DNA from: CAVZQN01 sp963837395
GTDB lineage: Bacteria; Acidobacteriota; HRBIN11; JAKEFK01
Reading direction: 5' to 3'
DNA: 64,000 nt
NCBI GenBank assembly: GCA_963837395.1
Contig: CAWINI010000004.1
Coordinates: forward strand, 248,001 to 312,000
Below the pieces are notes generated by a model. It saw only the letters and a list, made by a program, of their open reading frames with translations, had not been told where the DNA came from and did no database searches. Below are positions 1-7,498 of the stretch, one piece after another (position 1 is the stretch's first letter; each line of letters opens with the position of its first letter). The translations under genes were made by a program, and so were the position numbers.

Positions 1-332
1 TAAACTGTTGATCCATCGGCGCTCATTGCAAGTCCGAGCCATGCATTTTTTACATGCACGCGACCCATCACCCGAAAGTTTTTTAAATCAATGACACTTA
101 AAATTGGCGGCGAATATCCATTGTTAGTGACAATTGCATATTCTCCATCAGCCGATTGCAGCATCTCTAAAGGCAAATCATCGAGCGGAATGTGTTTTCC
201 AGCAGGTTGAATTTTCCAACCATTTGGTAGAAGAATTACCCCTTTTCCAAGGGAACCTGGAAGACCAGAATCTGGTGCGTATACCGACGTGGTCAATGCC
301 AGAAAGAAGATAAGCAAAGGTGCAATTCGCAT
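1..332 (-). CDS. YncE-like beta-propeller secreted protein, N-terminal part (runs off left edge)
   Basis: An open frame runs leftward from an ATG at 332-330 to the window edge without a stop. It begins MRIAPLLIFFLALTTSVYA, a good Sec signal peptide, followed by a mature start with VILLPNGWKIQPAGKHIPL and then DGEYAIVTNNGY and SPPILSVIDL. These resemble the first blades of YVTN/YncE beta-propellers, in which lines such as 'ADGxxAIVTNNG' and 'SVIDLxxxxV' recur. In related proteins the propeller is often followed by a phosphoesterase domain, but that part lies outside the window, so the full product cannot be stated. Likely periplasmic or exported. Divergent from the gene pair at 415-1093. Confidence 0.6.
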   Translation of the reverse strand, partial: MRIAPLLIFFLALTTSVYAPDSGLPGSLGKGVILLPNGWKIQPAGKHIPLDDLPLEMLQSADGEYAIVTNNGYSPPILSVIDLKNFRVMGRVHVKNAWLGLAMSADGSTV

Positions 333-414
333 AGTCTGAGCGAATTTTACACAGGTTCTGGCTGTTAAGGAAGTGAATTTGCTGCATTTAACATTTGAGA
401 TTTAAAATAGACAC

Positions 415-615
415 ATGAAGACTTCTCGTAACACTAAGAACGATGAACAACTAAAAGAGAGAATAGAGTTCGGAATTGATATTACTCTTCTTGAAGAAAA
501 TCTTCGCTTGACTCCTACAGAACGTTTGGAGCAGCTCGTGCGAATGGTTGAATTTTCAGAAGAACTGAAACTAGCAAAAGCCCGCAAGAACAATCAACAT
601 CATCTGAATGTTTGA
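415..615 (+). CDS. Small helical protein paired with a nucleotidyltransferase
   Basis: A 66-residue, highly charged, probably all-helical protein with no signal peptide or membrane segment. The central stretch LRLTPTERLEQLVRMVEF resembles small proteins often found just upstream of AbiEii/DUF6036-type nucleotidyltransferases. Its last 8 bases overlap the start of the next gene at 608, so the two are probably translationally coupled. By analogy with toxin-antitoxin pairs it may bind or neutralise the downstream enzyme, but the sequence shows only the pairing. No strong Shine-Dalgarno sequence is seen before the ATG. Confidence 0.55.
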   Translation: MKTSRNTKNDEQLKERIEFGIDITLLEENLRLTPTERLEQLVRMVEFSEELKLAKARKNNQHHLNV

Positions 616-1093
616 TCCACGAAGTTTAATTGAAGCCCTTACAGCAAACGGCGTAAAATTTATTATTGTTGGAGGAGTGGCTGCGAATCTCCACGGTGCA
701 GCCCGAGTAACTTTCGATCTTGATATTTGTTACGAACGTTCAGAAGACAACCTAAGATTATTAACCTCAGCATTAAGCAAATTCCATCCTCGACTGCGCG
801 GAGACAATCTTCCTGACAACTTGCCATTTCAGCTTGATTTCAAAACCTTGCACAATGGTCTGAATTTCACATTGCAGACAGATGCTGGGCCATTAGATCT
901 TTTAGGTGAAGTAATAGCAGTTGGAGAATATCCTGCATCATTGCAGGAAAGTGAAGAATATGAAATCTATGGATTTAATTGCAAAGTACTGAGTCTTGAT
1001 GCATTAATCCGAAACAAAAAATCAATCGGCCGAAACAAGGATCTTTCTGGCCTTGTCGAACTAGAAGCACTAAAAATTCTACGAAACAGGTAG
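608..1093 (+). CDS. Nucleotidyltransferase-fold protein (AbiEii/DUF6036-like)
   Basis: A 161-residue protein of the minimal nucleotidyltransferase superfamily. The core motif is near the N-terminus: FIIVGGVAANLHG (the GG nucleotide-binding turn) followed by RVTFDLDI, in which the DxD pair would hold the catalytic metal. The C-terminal KVLSLDALIRNKKSIGRNKD is a second conserved feature of this group, usually read as L..LI..K...GR.KD. Relatives are annotated as AbiEii-like toxins or DUF6036 proteins, transferring a nucleotide to RNA, tRNA or protein. Substrate is unknown here. It overlaps the upstream 66-residue gene by 8 bases, fitting a two-gene toxin-antitoxin-like module. Confidence 0.7.
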   Translation: MFDPRSLIEALTANGVKFIIVGGVAANLHGAARVTFDLDICYERSEDNLRLLTSALSKFHPRLRGDNLPDNLPFQLDFKTLHNGLNFTLQTDAGPLDLLGEVIAVGEYPASLQESEEYEIYGFNCKVLSLDALIRNKKSIGRNKDLSGLVELEALKILRNR

Positions 1094-1154
1094 CGGGAGC
1101 GATTTGGAAGAATATTTCCTCAGCGTACTTGGCGTTAAAAAAAAAGATCACTGG

Positions 1155-1183
1155 TTGCAGGCCATAATAGGAATCGTTATTCT
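1155..1183 (+). promoter_or_regulatory. Possible sigma70 promoter for the rubrerythrin cluster
   Basis: TTGCAG at 1155-1160 and TATTCT at 1178-1183 are separated by 17 bases and lie 26 bases ahead of the rubrerythrin start codon at 1209, leaving room for the Shine-Dalgarno sequence at 1196-1201. The -35 box is a weak match, so this is a candidate only. Confidence 0.3.
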
Positions 1184-1208
1184 TTTGGAGAATTCGAGGA
1201 GGAAAAGA

Positions 1209-1631
1209 ATGGCACTGAGTGGATCAAAGACCCATGAGAACTTGAAGCATGCATTTGCCGCTGAAGCCCAGGCCAATCGTCGCTATCTTTATTTCGCACG
1301 ACGCGCAGACATTGAAGGATATCCTGACATCGGTGGACTTTTTCGCGACACATCAGAAGCAGAAACCGGACACGCTTTCGGCCATTTGGATTATCTAAAA
1401 GAAGTTGGTGATCCCGTCACCAATGTGCCAATCGGTGATACCAGAAAAAATATGCAATCAGCGATTGAAGGCGAAACTTACGAATATACAGAAATGTATC
1501 CTGGCATGGCTCGCACCGCGCGGGAAGAAGGATTCGAAGAAATTTCGGATTGGTTTGAAACACTCGCTCGCGCAGAAAAATCGCATGCAAACCGTTTCAC
1601 ACAGGGATTAAAAAATCTGGAAACTCTGTAG
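1209..1631 (+). CDS. Rubrerythrin-type ferritin-like diiron protein
   Basis: A 140-residue ferritin-like four-helix protein. The diiron ligands are visible as HAFAAEAQANRRYLYFA (Glu on helix 1), SEAETGHAFGHL (ExxH, helix 2), GETYEYTEMYPG (Glu, helix 3) and ARAEKSHANRF (ExxH, helix 4). It lacks the C-terminal rubredoxin domain of classical rubrerythrin, so reducing power must come from a separate carrier. Members of the family reduce peroxide. The open frame extends upstream to 1104, but the ATG at 1209 is preceded by a clear gaggagg Shine-Dalgarno sequence and starts the conserved domain. It heads a cluster with the Fe-S oxidoreductase, DUF3501 and peroxiredoxin genes. Its TAG stop is shared with the intergenic repeat beginning at 1628. 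Confidence 0.85.
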   Translation: MALSGSKTHENLKHAFAAEAQANRRYLYFARRADIEGYPDIGGLFRDTSEAETGHAFGHLDYLKEVGDPVTNVPIGDTRKNMQSAIEGETYEYTEMYPGMARTAREEGFEEISDWFETLARAEKSHANRFTQGLKNLETL

Positions 1632-1705
1632 GGGCGTGCGGCAGCTCGCCCTTTTCGATTCAAATCGAACTTCCATAACTAAGGCGAGCTTCCGCTCGCC
1701 ACGAC
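1628..1705 (+). repeat. Intergenic hairpin repeat, family A, copy 1
   Basis: A two-module element. Left arm GTAGGGGCGTGCGGCAGCTC continues into gccc; right arm is GGCGAGCTTCCGCTCGCC followed by acgac. Each arm can fold on itself (GGCGAGC/GCTCGCC) and the two are in opposite orientation. The same arms recur at 5371-5430 and 26047-26118. The left arm begins inside the codon before the rubrerythrin stop, and its TAG is that stop codon. Confidence 0.75.
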
Positions 1706-1712
1706 TATCATC

Positions 1713-3053
1713 ATGATTGTCAATCCGAAAGAACCACGATACTGGAATGAACAAGATTTAACGAAAGAACTGCATCGTGTTTACGATATCTGTCATCAAT
1801 GCCGTCTTTGTTTCAATCTTTGTCCATCATTCGGTGAGCTGTTTCATTTTATTGATGATTATGATGGCGAAATAAAAGCTCTTTCGCGTGTGGAATTAAA
1901 TCGCATTACCGATCTTTGTTATCAATGCAAGCTTTGTTTCGTGAAATGTCCTTACACGCCGCCGCATCAATGGGATGTCGACTTCCCTCGCCTGCTTCTT
2001 CGCGATAAAGCTGTTCGTGTAAAGAAAGAGGGACCGAAAATTGAAGACCGCATTCTTGGCGATCCTGATCGTACCGGCAAAAAAGGATGCAGTATGGCGC
2101 CTCTGGCAAATTGGGTGAATCATAATTCGATCGCACGCAAAGTTATGGCAGCTACGCTCGGCATTCATGAAAAGCGCAACTTACCAGATTTTCAACGAAC
2201 GACATTTGAAGAATGGTTTCAAAAACGCAAGCAGCCGTTAGAAAGCAAAAAGAAAGTCGCATTCTTTCACACATGCTTTGTGAACTATTACGCTGTTCAC
2301 CAGGGCATCGCTGCTGTGGAAGTTTTAGAAAAAAATGGATACGAGGTTGTGGTGCCGAAACAAGTTTGTTGTGGAATGCCATTCCTGGATGGTGGCGAGG
2401 TTGATAGAGCCACTCAGAACATGGAAGAGAATGTTCGCAATTTTAAACCTGTTGTTGATTCCAATATTCCGATTTTATCGGTTGGACCTACCTGCAGTTA
2501 TGTTTTGAAAAATGAATTTCCATACTTCACTCAAGACCCCACCGCACAACAAATGGCAAATCAAACGAAAGACGTTTGTGAATTTCTCATCGACTTAAAA
2601 ATGAAAAAAGAATTAAATACGGAATTCAACAACACCCCTCCGGTAAAAATCGCTTATCAAATCCCTTGTCATTTGAGAGCTCAGAACATGGGCTTCAAAT
2701 CAATGGAGATGTTGCGGCTGATTCCAAATGTGGAAATCAAATTGATTGAGCAATGTTCGGCGATGGATGGCACCTGGGGAATGAAGAAAGATTATTTTGA
2801 ATTATCTTTGAAGGTAGCGCAGAAATTATTCCGCGAAGTTGAGGAAAGCACGCCTGATGAAGTCTGCACCGATTGTCCGTTATCTGCGATGCAGGTCGAA
2901 TACGGCACAAAGAAAAAGCCCGTACATCCGGTTGAGGTGCTGCATAGAGCCTATGGCCTATTGAGGCCCGGCTGCGGAGGCTGGGCGCGAGTGACCTGGC
3001 CTCTGAGAAATCAAGATGAAAAAGTTAAATCGTTCAGACATCATATCGAATGA
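1713..3053 (+). CDS. Fe-S oxidoreductase, GlpC/heterodisulfide-reductase-like
   Basis: A 446-residue cytosolic electron-transfer protein. Two [4Fe-4S] ferredoxin motifs are near the N-terminus (ICHQCRLCFNLCPS and LCYQCKLCFVKCP). Two cysteine-rich CCG-type domains follow: CCGMPFLDGG with the preceding HTCFVNYYAVHQ, and in the second IPCHLRAQNMG with EQCSAMDGTWGM, where the usual CCG reads CSAMDG. Family members pass electrons in glycolate oxidase, GlpABC or heterodisulfide reductase complexes. Its position between rubrerythrin and DUF3501 suggests it reduces the rubrerythrin. The last ~30 residues (from RPGCGGWARVTWPL) are encoded by an unusually G+C-rich stretch and overlap the next gene by 38 bases; family members normally end near HPVEVLHRAYGL, so this tail looks acquired. 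Confidence 0.8.
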   Translation: MIVNPKEPRYWNEQDLTKELHRVYDICHQCRLCFNLCPSFGELFHFIDDYDGEIKALSRVELNRITDLCYQCKLCFVKCPYTPPHQWDVDFPRLLLRDKAVRVKKEGPKIEDRILGDPDRTGKKGCSMAPLANWVNHNSIARKVMAATLGIHEKRNLPDFQRTTFEEWFQKRKQPLESKKKVAFFHTCFVNYYAVHQGIAAVEVLEKNGYEVVVPKQVCCGMPFLDGGEVDRATQNMEENVRNFKPVVDSNIPILSVGPTCSYVLKNEFPYFTQDPTAQQMANQTKDVCEFLIDLKMKKELNTEFNNTPPVKIAYQIPCHLRAQNMGFKSMEMLRLIPNVEIKLIEQCSAMDGTWGMKKDYFELSLKVAQKLFREVEESTPDEVCTDCPLSAMQVEYGTKKKPVHPVEVLHRAYGLLRPGCGGWARVTWPLRNQDEKVKSFRHHIE

Positions 3054-3597
3054 AGAATATCTGCGCGAACGTGATGATCGCAGAAAACAATTGATTGCGT
3101 TAAAACACAAACGGCGCGTTCAAGTCGGACCTCAACTTTCATTTACATTTGAAAATCGTGAAACACTAAAGTATCAAATCCAGGAAATGATGCGTGTAGA
3201 ACGGATCCAAGATGAAGACAGAATCCAATTTGAAATCGATACCTACAACACTTTGATTCCTGAACCGGGATCGCTAAGTGCTACGATGTTTATCGAAATC
3301 CAGGAAGTGGATCAAATCAAATCAACTCTGGATCGTCTTCAAGGGCTTGATCATTCTGGAGCTGTGCTCATAAAATTGGGAAGCGATGGGATCCCGGCTC
3401 AATTTGAACCTGGACATAGCAAAGAGGATCGAATCAGTGCTGTGCATTATGTAATGTTTAAATTATCACCGGAACAGGCAAGAAATTTTGTATCATCACC
3501 GGTTGAAATTCAGGTTCGACATCCTGAATATTCTGCCACCGCAGCGCTAACAGAAGAACAACGAATCGAAATTGCAAAAGATCTGGCTGATGACTAA
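3016..3597 (+). CDS. DUF3501 family protein
   Basis: A 193-residue soluble protein of the DUF3501 family, recognised from its start MKKLNRSDIISNEEYLRERD, the RRVQVGPQLSFTFENRETL segment and the conserved YQIQEMMRVERI. No membrane segment, signal or metal motif is obvious. The biochemical role is unknown; the family is repeatedly found next to a rubrerythrin and a GlpC-like Fe-S protein, as here, which points to oxidative-stress electron transfer. The start overlaps the end of the preceding frame by 38 bases and has no good Shine-Dalgarno sequence, so coupling to upstream translation is likely. Confidence 0.8.
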   Translation: MKKLNRSDIISNEEYLRERDDRRKQLIALKHKRRVQVGPQLSFTFENRETLKYQIQEMMRVERIQDEDRIQFEIDTYNTLIPEPGSLSATMFIEIQEVDQIKSTLDRLQGLDHSGAVLIKLGSDGIPAQFEPGHSKEDRISAVHYVMFKLSPEQARNFVSSPVEIQVRHPEYSATAALTEEQRIEIAKDLADD

Positions 3598-3636
3598 ACT
3601 ATGAGACTTTGTGGTTAAAAAATTAAAGGAGAAAAA

Positions 3637-4095
3637 ATGGCAATTGAAGTTGGACAACCCGCACCGGATTTCAAATTAAAAGATCAAAATCAAAAAGAAA
3701 TTTCGCTGAACGATTTGCGAGGCAAGAACGTAGTTCTCGCCTTTTATCCGTTAGATTTCAGCCCCGTTTGCAGCAAAGAGCATGCTTGCTTTAAAGATGA
3801 CCTCAGCGATTTCTCAAACCTGAATGCTGAAGTCCTCGGCATCAGTGTTGACAGCGCATGGGCACATAAAGCATTCGCCGATAAGTTAGGAATTCAATAT
3901 TCCTTGCTTGCCGATTTCCATCCGAAAGGTGATGTGGCAAAAAAGTTTGGATTGTATTTGGAAGATAAAGGGATTACGAATCGCGCAACAGTGATCATCG
4001 ATAAAGAAGGAACCGTTCGTTATGTCAAGGTTTATGACATTCCACAGCAACGAGACAACAAAGAACTCGTTGATGTTTTGAACAAGTTGTCATAA
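3637..4095 (+). CDS. Peroxiredoxin (AhpC/TSA, Bcp/AhpE-like)
   Basis: A 152-residue thioredoxin-fold peroxidase that reduces hydrogen peroxide and organic hydroperoxides. The catalytic site is PLDFSPVCSKE, with peroxidatic Cys45 and the Thr position of PxxxTxxC replaced by Ser. No CxxC or obvious resolving cysteine follows at the Bcp position; the only other cysteine is Cys51 (HACF), so a one-cysteine or AhpE-like mechanism is plausible. The start is well supported by aaaggag seven bases upstream. Lies 39 bases after DUF3501 and completes a peroxide-defence cluster with rubrerythrin. Confidence 0.9.
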   Translation: MAIEVGQPAPDFKLKDQNQKEISLNDLRGKNVVLAFYPLDFSPVCSKEHACFKDDLSDFSNLNAEVLGISVDSAWAHKAFADKLGIQYSLLADFHPKGDVAKKFGLYLEDKGITNRATVIIDKEGTVRYVKVYDIPQQRDNKELVDVLNKLS

Positions 4096-4107
4096 GCTAC
4101 CCGCGCC

Positions 4108-5373
4108 ATGAAAAAAATTGCGCTAAGCGTTCTGTTGCTATTCGCCTGTCTATCATTTGGAGCCGATGAAGCAGATCAAGTCAGACAGATTCTGAAAGAA
4201 ACTCCGCTGATTGATGGTCATAATGATTTGCCGTGGCAATATCATGACAATTGGAAGAATCACATCAATCAAGTCGATCTTCGCAGCGATACCAGCAAAC
4301 TGAAAACGCCGCTGCATACCGACATTGCTCGTCTGCGAAAAGGTGGAGTTGGCGGGCAATTCTGGTCTGTCTATGTTCCGGTAGATTATGCCGGACCGAA
4401 AGCGGTTCAAGCGGTACTCGAACAAATCGATGATGTATATCGCTTCACAAAAATGTATCCCGATGTGTTTGAGATGGCGTATACAGCAAGCGATGTGGAA
4501 CGCATTCACAAACAAGGCAAGATTGCATCGATGATTGGTGTTGAAGGTGGACACTGCATCAACAATTCACTTGCAGTCTTGCGTGAGCTCTATGCGCTCG
4601 GCGCACGTTACATGACTCTCACCCATTGGAACAATACTGATTGGGCAGATGCAGCTACCGCTGGCCCGCAGCATCATGGCCTTTCTCCATTCGGCGAACA
4701 AGTAGTTCGTGAAATGAATCGTCTTGGAATGCTGGTAGATCTTTCACATGTTTCGGCTGAGACCATGAATAAAGTTCTGGATGTCACAAAAGCGCCGGTG
4801 ATTTTTTCGCATTCTTCTGCACGCGCACTTTCACACCATCCGCGGAATGTGCCTGATGATGTATTAAAACGCATTCCACAAAATGGCGGTGTAGTGATGG
4901 TTAACTTTGCACCGTCATTTGTTTCAGAAGAAAACAGGTTATATAACGGCGAAGAAGAAGCAGAAAAAGCACGGATGAAACAACTTATGCCTGGTGATCC
5001 GGATGGGGCTGCAAAGCTGGTTGAAGAATGGAAGCAGAAAAATCCTGAACCAAAAGCAACATTGCAGCAAGTTGCGGATCATATTGATCACATTCGTAAA
5101 GTTGCGGGTATCGATTACGTTGGTTTGGGATCGGATTTTGATGGGATCACATCAACTCCAACTGGATTGGAAGATGTTTCAAAGTATCCGGATTTGTTAG
5201 GTGAATTGATGCGCCGTGGTTATTCAAAACAAGATATTCAAAAGATTGCAGGTCTCAATGTTTTGCGTGCCCTGCGAAAAACGGAACAAGTAGCCGCGGA
5301 ACTTCAACGCACTGCGACTCCTTCAGATGTTTTGATTGAAGAAGTGCAAACTCAAACCCAGAAAAGCCAGTAG
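4108..5373 (+). CDS. Membrane dipeptidase (peptidase family M19)
   Basis: A 421-residue zinc dipeptidase of the renal dipeptidase family, hydrolysing dipeptides outside the cytoplasm. A signal peptide (MKKIALSVLLLFACLSFGA, possibly lipoprotein-like with LLLFAC) precedes the domain. Zinc ligands are visible in LIDGHNDLPW (HxD), in the Glu of IGVEGGH, and in the His residues of LVDLSHVS and IFSHSSAR. The C-terminal VGLGSDFDG is the usual substrate-site loop. Begins 12 bases after the peroxiredoxin stop, so probably co-transcribed. The stop codon TAG is the first triplet of a family A repeat. Confidence 0.9.
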   Translation: MKKIALSVLLLFACLSFGADEADQVRQILKETPLIDGHNDLPWQYHDNWKNHINQVDLRSDTSKLKTPLHTDIARLRKGGVGGQFWSVYVPVDYAGPKAVQAVLEQIDDVYRFTKMYPDVFEMAYTASDVERIHKQGKIASMIGVEGGHCINNSLAVLRELYALGARYMTLTHWNNTDWADAATAGPQHHGLSPFGEQVVREMNRLGMLVDLSHVSAETMNKVLDVTKAPVIFSHSSARALSHHPRNVPDDVLKRIPQNGGVVMVNFAPSFVSEENRLYNGEEEAEKARMKQLMPGDPDGAAKLVEEWKQKNPEPKATLQQVADHIDHIRKVAGIDYVGLGSDFDGITSTPTGLEDVSKYPDLLGELMRRGYSKQDIQKIAGLNVLRALRKTEQVAAELQRTATPSDVLIEEVQTQTQKSQ

Positions 5374-5430
5374 TGGCGAGCGGAAGCTCGCCTGCCACTT
5401 TTACGCGGGCGACCTGCCGGTCGCCCCTAC
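5371..5430 (+). repeat. Intergenic hairpin repeat, family A, copy 2
   Basis: Inverted relative to copy 1: left arm TAGTGGCGAGCGGAAGCTCG then cc, right arm GGGCGACCTGCCGGTCGCCC then ctac. Both arms self-fold (GGCGAGC/GCTCGCC and GGGCGACC/GGTCGCCC). It lies between two convergent genes and supplies both stop codons: TAG of the dipeptidase on its left edge and TAG of lysA (minus strand) on its right edge. It may also serve as a bidirectional terminator. Confidence 0.75.
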
Positions 5431-6641
5431 AGTACTTCTCGCTTCCTTATTAATGTTGCCCTCTTTCCACTTACAAGAACCTCCGCAGGTCTTGGTCGCA
5501 CATTGTAATTAGAACTCATGGAATAGCCGTAAGCTCCGGTATCCATCACAGCTAAATATTCGCCAGGTGCAGGCTGTGCAATCTCGCGATCTACAGCCAG
5601 GAAGTCACCTGTTTCACAAACCGGTCCTACTATGTCTGCAATAATTTTTTCCCTATTTCTTTTCCGCGTTGGAATCACTTCGTGATACGCACCATATAAA
5701 CTTGGACGCAACAGATCATTCATGCCGGCATCCACAATCACAAATTGTTTGTCAGAGCCCTGTTTCGTATATAAGACTTGCGTCAAAAGGACTCCGGCTT
5801 TTCCAACAATGGAACGGCCCGGTTCCAAAATGAGTTTTAATTTTCGATTTCGTAAATGCCGCTTGAATGATGCTGCGAGATCTTTCGCATGAACTTGAGA
5901 ATCGCCAGCAGCATAAGCAATACTCAATCCGCCCCCAACATCCATGACTTCAATCTGAATTTTTTCTTTTTCTAGCTTATCAATGAAGGATAGGATCTTC
6001 TGAAATCCTTCAACCATCGGTGCTGATGAACCCATCTGAGATCCCAGGTGCATATGGATTCCGCGGACCTCAATATTTTTCAATGAATGAGCAAAACGAT
6101 AAAGCTCCAACGCATCCGACATCGGGACACCAAACTTGTGTTGTTTCAATCCAGTGGAAATATATGGATGCGTTTGTGGATCGATATCAGGATTTACACG
6201 AATTCCAATTCTCGCTTTCTTTTTTAAATGCCGAGCGATCTTATCAGTGAGCTGTAATTCTTGATCTGATTCTACGTTTAACAAAAATACTTCAGCTTGT
6301 AACGCTGCAATGATTTCTTTTTCCGTTTTACCGACTCCGGTAAACACAATTTTTTCTACAGGAATTCCGGCACCTAACGCCAACCGCAACTCGCCGATAG
6401 AGACAATGTCGGCACCGCTGCCTTCTTTTGCAAGCAATCGCAGCAAAGTTGGATTGGAGTTTGCTTTCAGTGCGTAACAGATCGTAGTTGGAAGATTACG
6501 GAAAGCGTCTTTGAAATTGCGGTAATTGGAAAGCAGGATTTGTTGGCTGTAAATATATAACGGCGTTTCAAATTTCTCTGCGAGTTGTTCCGCCGGAATT
6601 TGTTCAACGTATAACTTCGAACCCTTGTACTGAAAACTCAT
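5427..6641 (-). CDS. lysA: Diaminopimelate decarboxylase
   Basis: A 404-residue PLP enzyme of the alanine-racemase-like fold III, making L-lysine and CO2 from meso-diaminopimelate. The PLP lysine is in TICYALKANSNPTLL, the HIGSQ-type loop reads GIHMHLGSQMGSS, the glycine-rich phosphate loop is DVGGGLSIAY and EPGRSIVG, and the substrate-side cysteine is in GPVCETGDFLA. Length fits the family. The ATG at 6641-6639 is preferred over an in-frame TTG one codon upstream because agaggg sits a few bases ahead. Together with lysC at 24660-26036 it is a lysine-pathway gene, but the two are not linked. Confidence 0.92.
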   Translation of the reverse strand: MSFQYKGSKLYVEQIPAEQLAEKFETPLYIYSQQILLSNYRNFKDAFRNLPTTICYALKANSNPTLLRLLAKEGSGADIVSIGELRLALGAGIPVEKIVFTGVGKTEKEIIAALQAEVFLLNVESDQELQLTDKIARHLKKKARIGIRVNPDIDPQTHPYISTGLKQHKFGVPMSDALELYRFAHSLKNIEVRGIHMHLGSQMGSSAPMVEGFQKILSFIDKLEKEKIQIEVMDVGGGLSIAYAAGDSQVHAKDLAASFKRHLRNRKLKLILEPGRSIVGKAGVLLTQVLYTKQGSDKQFVIVDAGMNDLLRPSLYGAYHEVIPTRKRNREKIIADIVGPVCETGDFLAVDREIAQPAPGEYLAVMDTGAYGYSMSSNYNVRPRPAEVLVSGKRATLIRKREVL

Positions 6642-6651
6642 CAACCCTCTT

Positions 6652-6731
6652 TACGCATCACGTATTACGCATTACGTTTTTCGTTTCACGTTTTACGTTT
6701 TACGTTTTACGTTTCACGTTTCACGTTTCAC
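6652..6731 (+). repeat. Heptamer tandem repeat CGTTTYA (family D, copy 1)
   Basis: About eleven degenerate seven-base units: acgtatt/acgcatt spacing first, then CGTTTTA three times and CGTTTCA three times. It lies just upstream of lysA, between the divergent lysA and the phosphatidyltransferase gene, so promoter or replication-slippage effects are possible. A related but palindromic version lies at 21970-22032. Confidence 0.7.
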
Positions 6732-6801
6732 TATCCTTCGAGATAGCAATTCACTGGAAAGATAGTACAGCAAACCAAAGCCTCGTCAATGGATAGCTGG
6801 C

Positions 6802-7317
6802 ATGCAGCTTGCTCAACAAAAAGTAATGCATCACAAAAAATTTCAAGAAGCATCGCGAGTTCACAAAAGTATCCTTGCTGATGCTGAAAAACGGCTGCTG
6901 ATCCGGATCGCAAACAAACTTCCAAAATGGATCCATTCCGATCATTTGACCATTCTGGGATTTCTGGGAATGGCATTTGCGGGCATCAGCTACTGGCTGT
7001 CTTCGTATAACAAATACTGGCTAATTCTGGCAGTGCTATCTTTGTTAGTGAATTGGTTTGGAGACAGTCTGGATGGCACGCTTGCGCGGGTTCGGAATAA
7101 GCTTCGTCCGCGCTACGGATTTTATGTTGATCACATTGTGGATGCTTTTGGCATTCTTTTTTTGCTTGGTGGTTTAATCTTTTCAAATTACATCAGTACT
7201 GCAATTGGTCTTGGTTTGTTAATTACATACTTCTTAATGTCCATCGAAATTTATTTAGCCACGTACACGATCGGCAAATTTCAAATTTCATTCTGGAAGT
7301 GGGGCCGACTGAGTTAA
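6802..7317 (+). CDS. CDP-alcohol phosphatidyltransferase, N-terminal part (frameshifted)
   Basis: Integral membrane enzyme that condenses a CDP-activated lipid with an alcohol such as glycerol phosphate, serine or inositol phosphate. The family signature DGxxARxxxxxxxxGxxxDxxxD is present as SLDGTLARVRNKLRPRYGFY followed by VDHIVDAFG, with membrane helices on both sides. The frame stops early at 7317 after FWKWGRLS. The missing remainder continues in another frame from 7299; one extra G in the run gggg at 7301-7304 would read KWGPTELRILL and restore a product of about 230 residues. Alcohol acceptor not predictable. The start ATG at 6802 has no strong Shine-Dalgarno sequence. Confidence 0.8.
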   Translation: MQLAQQKVMHHKKFQEASRVHKSILADAEKRLLIRIANKLPKWIHSDHLTILGFLGMAFAGISYWLSSYNKYWLILAVLSLLVNWFGDSLDGTLARVRNKLRPRYGFYVDHIVDAFGILFLLGGLIFSNYISTAIGLGLLITYFLMSIEIYLATYTIGKFQISFWKWGRLS

Positions 7318-7496
7318 GGATTTTGCTGGCAATTGGCACGCTTTATCTTTTGCAAAAGACTCATGTCACAATTGCCGGCACAAAATTTCTGCTTTTTGAT
7401 GTTGGTGGTATTTGCGCAATCATCGGAATTCTAGCCGTTGTAATTATTTCAACGGTTAGAAACATCAAGACTCTATATATGGAAGAAACGCCGTAA
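7299..7496 (+). CDS. CDP-alcohol phosphatidyltransferase, C-terminal part in shifted frame
   Basis: This frame carries GPTELRILLAIGTLYLL and two further hydrophobic segments ending in MEETP. GPTELRILLA is the conserved junction that follows the catalytic half in this family, and it directly continues the upstream frame if one G is missing at 7301-7304. It has no start signal of its own (GTG at 7299, no Shine-Dalgarno sequence), so it is the tail of one broken or mis-sequenced gene and not a separate protein. Confidence 0.65.
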   Translation: MGPTELRILLAIGTLYLLQKTHVTIAGTKFLLFDVGGICAIIGILAVVIISTVRNIKTLYMEETP

Positions 7497-7498
7497 AG

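Noticed and set aside
178..387. Minus-strand open frame of 69 residues
   Set aside because: It overlaps the better-supported exported propeller frame (ATG at 332) in another phase and lacks start signals or family similarity.
1104..1208. 35-residue N-terminal extension of rubrerythrin
   Set aside because: Starts at TTG, has no family similarity, and the ATG at 1209 has a strong Shine-Dalgarno sequence.
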